A stretch of DNA of 64,000 nt from Aphrocallistes beatrix. Taxonomy: Eukaryota > Porifera > Hexactinellida > Sceptrulophora > Aphrocallistidae. The position numbers and the translations under genes are program-made. The first letter of the stretch is position 1. Each line of letters starts with the position of its first letter. The DNA lies in NCBI GenBank assembly GCA_963281255.1, contig OY725505.1:1364001-1428000 (forward strand). Reading direction: 5' to 3'. The notes under the pieces are model-generated. The model saw only the letters and a list, made by a program, of their open reading frames with translations. It did no database searches and had not been told where the DNA came from. Shown in pieces: positions 41,161 to 52,291 of the stretch.

Positions 41161-41243
41161 TTTATGGAACTTGGCGGAAACTTTCAGGAATTCTACTTGT
41201 AATTGCCTAATTTACGGAATACTCCATTCCAGATTATCTCAGT

Positions 41244-41469
41244 CAGGGCTGTATCAACCCAGTTGGCAAAAACAAGTCATTTTTCATGGAAATTCCTTGC
41301 CCACAACTCATTCAACTCTTTCAAAAAATGAGTTGTCTACAGCCCACTCATCTTCGGAATGATTCATTTGTACTAAATGAACTTGTTTCAACAATTCATT
41401 TTCATATGACGGCTATAATCAACTCATTGATATGATTTTGCTAACTCAAAATGGGTTGATACAGCCCTG
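41244..41469. mobile_element. hAT MITE with CAGGGCTGTATCAACCC ends
   Basis: The ends CAGGGCTGTATCAACCCA and its inverted repeat TGGGTTGATACAGCCCTG are perfect for 18 bp. The flanks ATCTCAGT and ACCTCAGT differ at one position, an aged 8-bp duplication. 226 bp, non-coding. Confidence 0.8.
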
Positions 41470-42165
41470 ACCTCAGTAACCAAACTTAGTGGAACCGATC
41501 AGGAATTTACGGAGGATTAGTTACATTTCTACTATTAAGTTCCAATTTATACATACATACGGCCGAGATACTTCCTCCATTTTATAAGATCATCTCCCTA
41601 CTGGTGCTGCACTCAAATTGTATTACGTTTATTCATACTTTCTTCAAATGTCCAATTTTAGATATAAAACAATAGTTTACAATATTGGAATGCTTCTCAG
41701 TAATATTCATAAACTATCTATTGCGTTCTTATATACACTTCACCTTTCTGAGAATTGCTGATGATATTTCCTATATTATCTCATCACCTGGAAGGAAGGG
41801 CTAGACCACACATGTCGATGCAATTGTAGGCTCAAGCAATGAATATAAATAACAATATCTGCCCTATTTTTATCAGTCCTAACTTGCAAATCGCAACTCA
41901 TACTGGGAACACGCAACTCCTGGGGTCTTCGCTCATCTGGGGAGGCAGGCCTAACTTGCGCACTGATTTGGTGGATGGTAGTATATGCTTCTGGGCATGT
42001 TGATTTACACCTACTATTGTTTTATTCTCAGCCTTTAATGACCTAAATTCTGAGTGTTCAAAACTGAAATTTCTAATTATATAGACGTGAAATGACGTCT
42101 CAATCTCGTGGTCTTTTCAACATTTTCGTCTTTGGTGTCTGAACTCAATGGAACCATACCTTAAC

Positions 42166-43041
42166 TATGGATAACAATATTCGCATTAGAAGTTTGTATT
42201 CACTTTTTACTGATTTTAATTGTACCATGGATCAGAATGTAAGAATCCGAAAAATTTGTGGTAAATGCTTACATGTTTATTTTTCACAATTCTGACTTTT
42301 TCGTGCAGAATAATTAGTTGAAAAGTTTGAAATTTTCAGATATAATAACATATTGGATTGATTATTGAACCGCAATATATATATATATTTCAATCAATTC
42401 CAAAATTGATCATAATGAATTTAGATTGTGAATATAAATTTAATATTGTTTTGAACCATGGATAAATGACTTAGTGTTGTATGCGGTCTTCACTTATAGT
42501 TAAAATGACAATCCTCACAAACTTTTATAATTTCGTTCTCAGAATTTGTTCATTCTATAAGCTTTATGTTACCATAATATAAGCTCTAAGCCTAATGCTT
42601 TAAATATTACCGTACAGATTTTCAAATTGATTACCCTCTTCAAAGTTTTAGATGAATACGTCAAAAAAAAGTCAAAAAATATACTAAATTTTGAATAAAT
42701 TCAGTAAATCAGGTGGCAATGTAAAAATTTGCACTTTTTAACGAAAAACGCTCGGTCGAAATTAAGGATATAAATCAATTAAGAGATATCCGATGTCAAA
42801 TGAAGTTTCTTAAGATACCAAATAGTTGAATTCGAGGAAAGTTGAAGTATTATTACCTATAGCAACGGAGATTTTAAATTTTAAAAAATACATCGAGTTC
42901 AAATGGTGGTGTCACTGATGTTAGACGCTCATTTTAACTATATTGATATACCCGAGTTGACATATATCACAGTTTATGATAATAATTGAGCACAAACCAC
43001 TTTTCCATTCATACGTAATACAATGGATGTATACGGAAGCG
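42166..43041. other. right terminal region of element Z, non-coding
   Basis: No ORF or repeat family recognised. The last 13 bases (GTATACGGAAGCG) form the right TIR. Confidence 0.4.
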
Positions 43042-43045
43042 TTAA

Positions 43046-44050
43046 ATATACTGAAAGGTTTCTTACCTTAGCTTTTATAGATTCTCTAATGCCTATATTG
43101 ACAGATTTGTTATCTACACCAAAGGATGTACACAAGCGCCATGGATTGGGGTCTTCTAGAAGTTCCGTTAGTTTTTTATCCATTACACTATAGATTCCTT
43201 CAGCAGTTGCACCTACTGAAGAACACATGTCCAAAAACCGAGTTACTATTCTGTTACTGTTTGGATCATATATTCTGATAGTAATTGGATTCATTTTTTC
43301 AAGACCAGTATCATTCGTACCATCAACGGAAATAGAGAAAGGATGGACTTCATTATATTGAGTAGATCATTTTTTAGTACATGAGGAACAGCAATATTCA
43401 ACATACAAGTTGCCTTGGTTGAAGCAGAATGATATTTTGCTGCAATGATTGAATCAGGAAATACATTGCGAATCATTGGCGATAGTTAATCATGAAATGC
43501 GAGTGGGATGTCACAACTGGCTGTTTAGATTGCCATCCTCAATTCCGCATCAGTTGCCCTGATAGCTTCATGGGAGGTTGGTTTTGGAAAATATAATCCT
43601 GATTGTGCAATCATTGCTTTTGCTTGTTCTTGATGACCCATAGAAACTGAATGCATGACGACATCCTGCTTCCCCACATGGTTACATTTTATCTTCTTGT
43701 CGTAAATGTTACATCGAAACCTAAAAAGGTATCTGATTTCAATAAATCAGTTCTTGAAATATATGTTCACCCATGATTATGTACAATATCACGTGCGAAA
43801 TAGTAAAATATCTACCGTAAATTCAGCAAACCTATATGGATCTCCATGAACAGATGTAATAAAAAGAAAATCTTTTTTCCATGAAGAATTAAATTTAGTT
43901 TTATAGACAGCTGCTCCTGAAGGTTTCCTCAACTTTCTTGCTTTTTTCAGGATAAGAGGAACTAGACTAGTCTAGACAGAGTTCAACATCACTAGAATCA
44001 TCATCTGATTGATCGCTTTCGCTAAAGCATACACCACTTGGAATAGCCAT
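43046..44050 (-). pseudogene. hAT transposase with BED finger, N-terminal part
   Basis: On the minus strand it starts MAIPSGVCFSESDQSDDDSS at 44050. Exon text SSWKKDFLFITSVHGDPYR then leads into a short intron (GTTTGCTG ... CTTTTTAG, about 43723-43832). The BED zinc finger resumes as FRCNIYDKKIKCNHVGKQDV, then HSVSMGHQEQAKA, MIRNVFPDSIIAAKYHSAST, MNPITIRIYDPNSN and TSFGVDNKSVNIGIRESIK. Frameshifts and stops (for example after AELRMAI, about 43520) break it. At 43042 the 9.9-kb element Z interrupts it, and the C-terminal half continues at 33112 and below. hAT transposases with BED fingers catalyse 8-bp-duplicating cut-and-paste transposition. Confidence 0.75.
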
Positions 44051-44339
44051 CGTCCGATTAGTATAAAATTGTTTCAATGAGAAGTCAGCACATTTCGAAT
44101 AATTAATTAATTATATTCGAAGTTATTAGAAAAGTAACGCTCTGACTACTAATTTTATTCAGTCAATTGATTTATGATTTCTTCACCAAAGCATAGTAGT
44201 TATAAAGGAAAGGTTGACTTACTTGATATTGCTATAAATTATTCTCTTATAAATACATAAAATCAAACCCGGAATGCCTATTTTAAAATCTGTTTTCCAA
44301 ATGTTGACAATAGCACTTTACAATATAAGCATTATTGAG

Positions 44340-44589
44340 ATTGAGTACTTTCTCACGATCCAGTCGTGAGACAAGAATAAATCTCACGATTCTGTCGTGA
44401 AACATTATTTTCTAAGACACAATCGTATAACAGGGCTCTCAACCTGAGAGTTCGCAAATCGTGAGATTTGATAGAAGCGTCGTGATATTTTGAGACAAAT
44501 CGTGATATTTAGGGGGTCTGTCGTGAGATCGTGATATTTTCCCTCAAATCGTCTGACACACGACGAGATCGTGAGAGTTGAGAGGCCTG
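44340..44589. repeat. cluster of TCGTGAG / CTCACGA motifs with a small element
   Basis: About ten short motifs of the type CTCACGA, TCGTGAG or TCGTGATA occur within 250 bp, several as facing pairs (CTCACGATCCAGTCGTGAG at 44352-44370). The right part, 44431-44589, has ends CAGGGCTCTCAACCT and, inverted, CAGGCCTCTCAACTC, a hAT-like MITE without a clear duplication. Confidence 0.5.
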
Positions 44590-45081
44590 CCATTACCCTT
44601 CCAGATTTCAGTCAGACCAAATGCTCGCCTATAAAAATTGATGACCAATCAAAGCATTTCATCTTCCTGCACCACTGCAATCTCATTGTCACTTGTAGAT
44701 CGGTTAAAGCTGGAACACGATGAAGTAGAACTTTCACCAAAGATTCAGCCAATAAGTTAAACATATATCGAGCTTATTGAAACTCTGGTGCTCAATTTTG
44801 GAAGAATTGAGGCTACAAATTTGCATATTGGTTTTGTATTTTCTTCAATTAGTATAGGCTGAGAGTGTATTCAATTCACAAGTTCCACTAATAAAAAGCT
44901 TGTCGAGATTTGGTAGGCAAGATGGGCTATCTATCAGATTGACTGCAATGACTAGAAATTTTGTTTGGTGATTCTTGCCCGAAATTGAATAAATTCAGAA
45001 TATTCTCTCCTCCTTCCATCGATATAGTTGTATTCAGTATTTGTTCACTGTTGTCACTTGCAGTAAAGTATACATTAGTCA
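44590..45081. other. gene-free region
   Basis: No coding or repeat structure was recognised in these bases. Confidence 0.3.
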
Positions 45082-45310
45082 CAAGCGTGCGACGTTTGCT
45101 TGCGCTCCGCGGCTGGCAGACACAAAGTGTCCGCCGGAGGTGCCTAGGCTCACATTGATTAATTATAAGATTGATAACACCTCTAAGTACGTCTATCTTA
45201 CTGTTAAAATTTGTCAATTTTTAAAATTTTGATGTGAAATGATGACGTCATGACAGAGTGATGAGTCATCATTTTTAATGAGTTGTATCATATTTTTGAA
45301 ATATCTCATA
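45082..45310 (-). mobile_element. family A 3' part (copy A5)
   Basis: The 3' terminus CAAGCGTGCGACG, the GCGGCTGGCAGACACAAAGT hairpin and the ATGATGACGTCATGACAGAG box identify family A in minus orientation. The 5' half is missing. Confidence 0.6.
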
Positions 45311-45540
45311 TATATGTACATTTAGGCCGCTTGAGAAACAATTTAATATCTTAAAGAGGAAGTCACATTTAGCAGTTTATATCATAGGAGAATTCCCCAT
45401 ACACTAACGCAGTTGTGTCAAGTTTCCACCACTAGGTGCTTTTGTAGATTGTACTCCTAGACCAAGTTTGACAGCCATGATGTGGTAACAACCTCGTGTA
45501 GAAGGACAGCTGCAACTTTCTTTGGGGAAGATGGGGGAAA

Positions 45541-46632
45541 GCTGAATAAAACCGAATGAAATAAGGACGAATAATATTCATGACTGGAATAAAGTCGAAT
45601 TGTCTATCCGGAATAAGGCCGAATTAAATTCATGACTAGAATAAGGCCGAATTGTCAATCTGGAATAAGACCGAAATATATTCAAGCCTGGAATAAGGCC
45701 GAATTATATTTGTTTTGATTTGATTTAACACAAATAATAGTATTCTCAACTAAAATGATTCCAACTTGTTATTCTCTGATCCGACTTCTTATCAGACTTG
45801 TTAATTTGATACATATACTTACAGGTACATATACATAGTTTGTAGTGCAAGTTTATACTAGTATATATTATACAGGGTGGTTTTAAGTTCTGTTACAAGC
45901 TTCATTAGATATAAAATTTCTTATACTCAAACGATCTTAGTTATTATGGTCCTTAGAGATTGTAATTCGAATATTTTCAATGATTTTAAAAGATTTTTCG
46001 ATTCTATGGCTTGGAAATGTGTTTTGTATTGTGAGTTTTGAGAAAAAAAATGTGTCCTGGCACGCAGCGAAAATCGCGAATAAGGAATAAGGTCTTCTCA
46101 ATGAAGCTGACACTCCCATTATTCCATGTCGGAATGCACAAACTTGCAAAAGTTGCACTGAAATCATTACTATTTCAGATGAGCTAAACAAGTGTCCGGT
46201 ATGTAGAGGACCAATTCAACAATTCTTTCAAATATTCCTATGAATTGATAATATTTGATTGCCCTAATTTGACTTTTTGGTTTCTGTTCTAAGATATTTT
46301 TTTCTCCTTTACTGATCATCATAATCATTTTCCTTCCTGTTTTATTCCTTTTCTTGCCTTTTTACATATCATTTTCTAATTTCTTTCTGTTTAATTACTT
46401 TTTCTTATCCTTATTAATGAAACTGAATAATTAGTAGTCGGATAAATGAAATTTATGTAATTGAGAACCCATGGAATTGATTGGAATTGAAGTGATATCA
46501 TATATATACACATTCAATAAAAGTCCTGAATATAATTCAGCCTTATTCCAGTCTTGAATATAATTCGGCCTTATTCCGGATTGACAATTCTGCCTTATTC
46601 CAATTTTGAAAATTCGACCTTATTCAGTCAAC
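45541..46632. mobile_element. element L: inverted arms of GGAATAAGGCCGAAT repeats
   Basis: The left arm (45541-45715) has four to five units of TGGAATAAGGCCGAATT with TTCATGACT spacers. The right arm (46520-46632) has three inverted units (AATTCGGCCTTATTCC). Between them lie a Tc1-like left end (45873-46085, shared with 25094) and a RING-finger remnant. Outer limits and target duplication could not be fixed. Confidence 0.45.
46100..46243 (+). pseudogene. RING-finger C-terminus, remnant of MULE-type protein
   Basis: The stretch PIIPCRNAQTCKSCTEIIT followed by KCPVCRGPIQQFF and a stop matches the C-terminal half of a C3HC4 RING, like the one ending the MULE protein at 17760. The first CxxC pair is absent and the usual His is Asn. 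It lies between the arms of element L. Confidence 0.45.
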
Positions 46633-49431
46633 TCGAAGATGGTCGCGATAAGTGGGTCACCAGAATAACCTTTCATAATAAACACTTGGAGCTTGGCATC
46701 AAAGCTAATTTGATTGGATGTCAACAGTTGTTTTGCCCGAGCCTGAACACTGGGAATTCGGTTTAGTGGATCATTGGTAGGCTCTTTCTTAATTTAAATA
46801 TCTTCACTCTTTGTAGATAGGTTTTTGGCGGAAAATAAATAGTGAAACATAACTGTCACCAAGCTGAAAGGTAGTATCGAATGATAATAATTGCGGATCA
46901 TATACGTAGAGTGAGCACTTACTCAGCTTAATCTAAGATTTCCTGAAAAATAACTTATTAATTTCAGGCCTGCAATTTTCACTCGATATTGTCAAAGTTT
47001 GTAGAATAAGGTAAATTTTAAATTAGGTCATATGGAAACACCTAGCTACGATGATATACTAGTTGATAAAATACATACCCGTAGACCACATATACAAACA
47101 AGGTAACGAAATGTTATGCAAACAAGGTAACGAAATATTATTCTTCCAAATGAAGCCAGGAATGTCGTAAGCCAGCTCATGAATGTTATATAGGGTATCT
47201 TGAGAAATTCGCGACTGGTGGAGGTGCTTATATCGGAGGTTACGTAACTTTCATATTCCTTGGGATATGAACTGCTATATGTTCTGGGCTACAACCCATT
47301 GAAGCCACTGCTCGTTTGTACACAGCACTTGCTTTGTCTAACTTACATAAGTTTTCATAATTTCTCAGGGTGGATGGAAGAGTTCTTTTAAAGGTTGATC
47401 GCAATTTTTGTGTGTGTTTCGATGATAAAAATCTACTGCAAACCTTTCAATACTAACGTAGTGGATAAGAGTAATGGTTTTGTCTTTCATCAATTAATAA
47501 GCGTGCCTTTAGAAATCCTGGATGATTCCTTGAAGGGTGTCTGCTGAAAAGTAATATTTCTTCAAGTTTGGTTTCTTATGCAGTAGTGGTGTGACCCTTT
47601 GGTTGACCCAACGGTATTTATCAGCCCTCCAGTCATCTATTGTGAATAATTCCCTTATAAATAAGCTACTGTTAATTGAAAACATGTTCCAGCTCCTCCG
47701 CCCGCTTTAATATTTGCTACCGCATATATTGTTATAATTATCATTATTGCAATCAGTATTTTATCCCATTTCAGGTGCAGAGAATATATTTTGATTGAAT
47801 TATACAATCGATATTAGTAGTCCTTGCTTTTCAATCTATGTTGATGGTTAATGAGATTTAAATTTTTGTTAATATAATTTTTGTAGCCAATTATATATAT
47901 AAAATAATTAGTCTTAATAATATTATCAAGTAAGAGACAAAGCTGAAAAGTTTACAATTAACAGTGGCCTACATATAGAAGTCAAACAATGTATATTAAT
48001 TAATTTAATTAATAAGTATACTATAATACTTTCCAATCCTGAATTGTCAGCTTTGTATAGAAACACTTGACCTGCTTCTGCTATTGGCTTCTGAGGAGGG
48101 GATGTAATTTAAACATCTTGAGGGTTTGTAAGATTGAGAGAACTTCATCAATTGTTAGGCTAGGCTTCACTAAAAGAACGCCTATTTCCATTATCTATTG
48201 ATTATACGTAATGTTGTAGAAGTAGGTGTGAAAAAATGTCTAGAATACAACAACATTCTATTAAATAGTATCCTATACAAGAATCGAGCACTTAGACAAT
48301 AATGTGATGATGATAAGTTATCTTACCAAAACTACTAATTAGTAACAGTGATTTATCATAATTACACTTCAGAATGATTCAACACCCACGTAGTAGTAAT
48401 GATTTGCAAGTTATATGTACAATTGAATTGCAGAAATTCATTTTTGTTATTAATTAATTTCTGTATGGCTAATGCAAGCGCTTAGCTAGTCACTTCGATC
48501 CAGGCCAGTTGAGGAGTAAACGCCGTGCAGTACCTGTAAATACAATATCCAGTGAAACGTGGGTCCTTTTTGGCAGTTTCAGACGTGTCCCGTGTTTTAA
48601 TCAAAACCCGGAATATCCCTCCGCTGTCCCGTCCCATCCCGTATTTTAGTAACAACCCTCCAATGAAAACATTTGGAAAATTTCTAAAAGGTTATACAAA
48701 TATAGTGTCTGATTGTTTTCCTTGAAAGTTGACCTATTTCACTTATATTTGTTTGTTTATTATTACAATTTAGTAGATAACTCTGTAAATAAAATATGCA
48801 CTGAAAAAATTAAACAAATCGGTGAAAAAAATCAAGCTTCATCATTGATTCATCATTTATAAAAAATATCATAAAATACCTTTATCATCCAGTCGCCATC
48901 CAAACACCACACAAATGCACCGCGATACCAAGGGATTATAACCTAGCTCAGTTATTAATGCTCAAATAAGTCAAACTATGCTAGACGATACTCACTGGGT
49001 ATCGCAGCGTATTAGCGGGATATATATCTGAATGATACATGCCAACTTGAGCTATGGTAAAAGCGAGACGCAGGATTGAATTTCGAAGGACTTGGCGAGA
49101 AGCAATATTAATGTATTATACATGAAATATAATTAGCGGGACATAAAGAGGAAATTTATGGTTGGCCTTTCCTATAACAGCCGTCATTATCATCTGATCA
49201 TGAAAAAGTTTCTATCGAAAGGCCTAATAAACATTTCCTCTCAAACAAACTAATCTATATCTCATCCTGTTTTAATGTTAAGCCACTTTTAATACCTACT
49301 CATTATGTGAAAAATCATGAAATTTTTAGAGAAAAGTTTTTGGGCAACATAAGAAAGTATAATTACGCAAATTCGAAGATTGTAAAAAAACGTTGCGTGA
49401 TAAAACAATCTGTAACTGCAATAAGTGTTAA
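46633..49431. other. long region without recognised genes
   Basis: A short coding-like remnant lies at 47519-47637. A family G left-end-like piece GGTTGGCCTTTCCTATAACAG is at 49157. CAAGGTAACGAAAT is repeated at 47100 and 47125. Nothing else could be supported. Confidence 0.3.
47519..47637 (-). pseudogene. coding-like remnant, unidentified
   Basis: The minus strand reads DDWRADKYRWVNQRVTPLL then KKPNLKKYYFSADTLQG before a stop. The composition and the DDWRADxYRW pattern look like a conserved protein segment, possibly transposon-derived, but I cannot name the family. Flanking frames are broken. Confidence 0.3.
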
Positions 49432-50525
49432 GGATACCGCCCTCGAAAAACTTTGCCTGATGTAAACAAAAAAACAGCAAATTTTTTATTGTTAATTCTA
49501 TTGTATTACTGAGCGGTCTACCATCTGATTGCACTAGTTGGAAGGGAAATTATTTTGATTTTTATGAGTTAACACCCTAATGTTTAGCGTTACTAAAACA
49601 GAAAAATTATTGGAGGTTTTTGACGCATTCATCAATTAGTTTCTAATTTATTTGATACAAGCGCGCTTCGCGCTTGCTTGCACTGCGCGGCTGGCGGACA
49701 CTTTGTGTCCGCCGGAGGCTCCCTTCGGTCGCCTGGAGTCACATTGGTTAATTATAAGGGAGATAACATCTCTAAATATGTCTGTTCTACTGTGCTAATC
49801 GATATCACTCGAAAAATCACCAAATTTGTCAGTTTTAAAATTTTTGATGCGTAATGATGACGTCATAACAAAGTGATGAGTCATCATTTTTTGATGAAAG
49901 TCGCATCATATGTGAGGTATGTTAGTATACAGATTCTATTAAAATTTCAGCCTTCTATCTCCTATAATGGCTGAGTTATGCCCGAATAACTGTGTTGCTT
50001 AACTTTTAAAAATGTGACAATGACGTCATAATTCCATGATGAGTCGACATTTTGCTCTGAGCTCAGAACTTACTGGAGCCATAGCCAAAATACTCCCACA
50101 TGCCAAAAATTAGCTTTCTATGATCGGCAGTTTCTTCAATCAATTCGTTACAGATATATATATACACATACACAATAATCGAGTTTTAATAGTAAGGATT
50201 TTTTTAATAATATGGACCTCAAAAGTGTTTTGGCCCCATTGGAGATTATATAAATAGATATAGAAGGCCAAATACAATACAATCAAAATAGCTCTATAAG
50301 GGAATTCATTTATATAATGCTCGGGAAATCGCGTGTTTGATATCAGATATTTATGGATCATTCGATCAGAAATATATTTCTAATCGTTTTTAAAAAAATT
50401 TGCTCGGATCCGACCATTTGTTCGTGAGATATCGCTTATTAGAGGTAAAGTTCGGGCATAATATCTCTCTATAGTCCCGAAAGATGTCGATGTCATATCT
50501 TAGAAACTACTCATGATAAATATTA
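49432..50525 (-). mobile_element. family K, right half inverted (copy K5), hosting A6
   Basis: The left end GGATACCGCCCTCGAAAAA follows TTAA (49428-49431). The sequence is the reverse complement of about 31330-31974, extending to about 50525 where TTAAGGTTGGAG begins another repeat. The Helitron-like A6 is inserted at 49658-50198. The equivalent empty site in K3 (about 23385-23410) is intact. Confidence 0.7.
49658..50198 (-). mobile_element. Helitron-like family A, complete copy (A6)
   Basis: The 5' end TCCTTACTATTAAAACTCG is at 50198 and the 3' end GCGCGCTTG at 49658. The K3 sister sequence (ATTTGATATTTTGATATGG on the opposite strand) shows the site without insert; the two sides join directly as A then T with nothing duplicated. 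The GGCGGACACTTTGTGTCCGCC hairpin is intact (49691-49711). 541 bp, non-coding. Confidence 0.8.
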
Positions 50526-50941
50526 TATCATAATATTTAAGGTTGGAGTTTCCTTCCAAAACTAACTCAAAAAGTTTTCGTAATTTTCTCCTGAAATTTT
50601 TTGTGGAAACTGTTCTCGATAAGTTATCTGTAAAACACTTTTCGATCGCTCAAGAAGCAAGAAAAAAAGGTTTTTTCCCCAAATCAGCTAATTTATAGAG
50701 GACATTCAAAGAAATTTCAATGGCTTATGCCTCTTTTACTCAATTATTCTTGCACGAAACGGTTGAATAAAGAAAATAATAGGAGTAGAATTTTCAATTT
50801 TAACCAAATTAAGGTTGGAGTTTCCCATTCTAAAGTAGAATATCGAAAATCTGTCTCTATCATTTTGTTCTACGTGACGAGATCTTTCCAAAACCGTCAA
50901 GCTTTTTACTCTACGACTTTTGTAACTAGAGAACTAGAACC
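50526..50941. repeat. repeat shared with 4160-4560
   Basis: It starts TTAAGGTTGGAGTTTCC and contains GTGGAAACTGTTCTCGATAA, CAATGGCTTATGCCTC and CGAAAATCTGTCTCTATC, as at 4200-4530. An internal second TTAAGGTTGGAGTTTCC occurs at about 50810. Probably another TTAA family; not coding. Confidence 0.5.
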
Positions 50942-50945
50942 TTAA

Positions 50946-52138
50946 GGTTGGCCTTTCCTATAATAGCTAACTTTTGACTTTTTCAACCGATTCATTTAAT
51001 TTTTTCAGTGCAGATTTGAATCGCAGAGTTATCTGCAAAACTGCATTAATAATTGAAATAGTTCAAACGATAAAAATTTTTTTTAATAATTTTGGGCAAT
51101 TTACAGGGAAAAAATCTGAAACAATATTCATACGATCTTTTAGAAACTTTTCAAATTCATTCATAAATCGATCATCTAACAAATGAACAGACAGATTTTT
51201 GAAATTTTTAAAATTGTTAAAAATTCACGCCAAAACACTCGAGGTATTTTATTTTTCGTAATTTTGACACTATTTTTTTTATAATTCTCTTTTTATTCCT
51301 AATATCAAAATTCTGTCTGTTCATTATGTTCTACTCTTCGAGATCTATCTGAAACCGTTGAGTTTTCGCCTCTAGTTTGAATTTTCAAAAAGTTATCAAC
51401 TTTATAATTGCTGAAAAAAAAGTCGCAGAAAATAGGTTTCAAAAAATATTTATATATACCCCTCAATATCCATCGGTATAAAACTGCTTTAGAATATTAA
51501 ATAGCATACAAATATCCATATTTGACAACTTATAGCAGTACTAAACTTCAAAATATGGTATATGAAAAATTTTCACCGTCAAAAGTGTGAATAAGTGGTC
51601 ATTGATGGCTAGGCCCCCAAAAATAGCCACATTCAATAGTATCCGCCGGAATCCCAGATCAATTATTTTTTAACCGTGTCAGATCATTATTTGAACCCTC
51701 AATTCGTGTCCCTCATTGAATTTCCAGCAATTTGATAATATATTGACCATAGTTGGAGAATCTTTTGGATGTCCGTGCATAGCAGCGGCCAGGAATTTTT
51801 TCACATTCCTGGTCGTTGCTAGGGACCCGCAGTCAAAGAATTTCTCCGAATGTGTCCAATATATATATCAAATTGTCGGAAATTTAATGTTGACCATGAA
51901 TTTAGTATCAAAATTATGATCTGACATTGTTTAAAGAAGTTATTGATATGAGACAAAAATGTGTCCTTCTTTGGGCGACACCAGGAGGTTCAAGTGGCTC
52001 TAAGTGGCAAAATATTGGCTTTGAAATTCTGAAAATCGAAATTGAGGTTTAGAACCCCTTTAGGTATCTAAAAATGGTTAAAAAGGTCTTTTGGTTGATT
52101 TTTGATAAAAAACAAAATTCCCATAGGAAAGGCCAACC
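50946..52138. mobile_element. TTAA element, family G, complete copy (G1)
   Basis: The ends GGTTGGCCTTTCCTATAATAG and, inverted, GGTTGGCCTTTCCTATGGG are flanked by TTAA at 50942-50945 and 52139-52142. The right flank is a family A internal TTAACTTTTAAAA seen intact in A6. The interior holds a palindromic block (about 51715-51890) around GGCCAGGAATTTTTTCAC. No transposase. 1193 bp. Confidence 0.75.
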
Positions 52139-52291
52139 TTAACTTTTAAAATGTGACAATGACGTCATAATTCCATGATGATTCGACATTTTGCTCTGAG
52201 CTCAGAACTTACTGGTGCCATAGCCATAAGACTCCCACATGCCAAAAATCAGCCTTCTACGCCTGGCAGTTTCTTCAATCTATTCGTTACA

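Larger units (their letters stand above)
33113..43041 (-). mobile_element. 9.9-kb TTAA transposon Z with Mutator-like transposase gene
   Basis: The termini CGCTCCCGTATAC (left) and, inverted, CGCTTCCGTATAC (right) match at 12 of 13 positions and are flanked by TTAA (33109-33112, 43042-43045). The flanks are two halves of one hAT transposase gene, and the coding frame is restored across TAT-TTA-AAT-GGA when the insert plus one TTAA is removed, so the boundaries are strongly supported. The element carries on its minus strand a 169-codon ORF (40173-40682) and the transposase gene (36076-38462). Later arrivals inside it are the Harbinger-like copy 33491-35100, hAT MITEs at 38880 and 41244, and a family A piece at 40974. 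The TTAA target suggests a Kolobok-like or piggyBac-like mode. The pairing of this transposase with these ends is inference from position. Confidence 0.8.

Noticed and set aside
43042..43100. The GTAAGAAACC after ...SIKAK in the hAT gene looks like a splice donor, which would make the separation of the two hAT halves an intron.
   Set aside because: Coding text continues past it (N-L-S-V-Y-L) up to the TTAA, and inverted repeats plus TTAA mark both junctions. An insertion explains everything, so the donor is probably chance.
46554..46766. An ORF spanning the right arm of element L.
   Set aside because: Its first half is the GGCCTTATTCC repeat array and the rest has no recognisable features.
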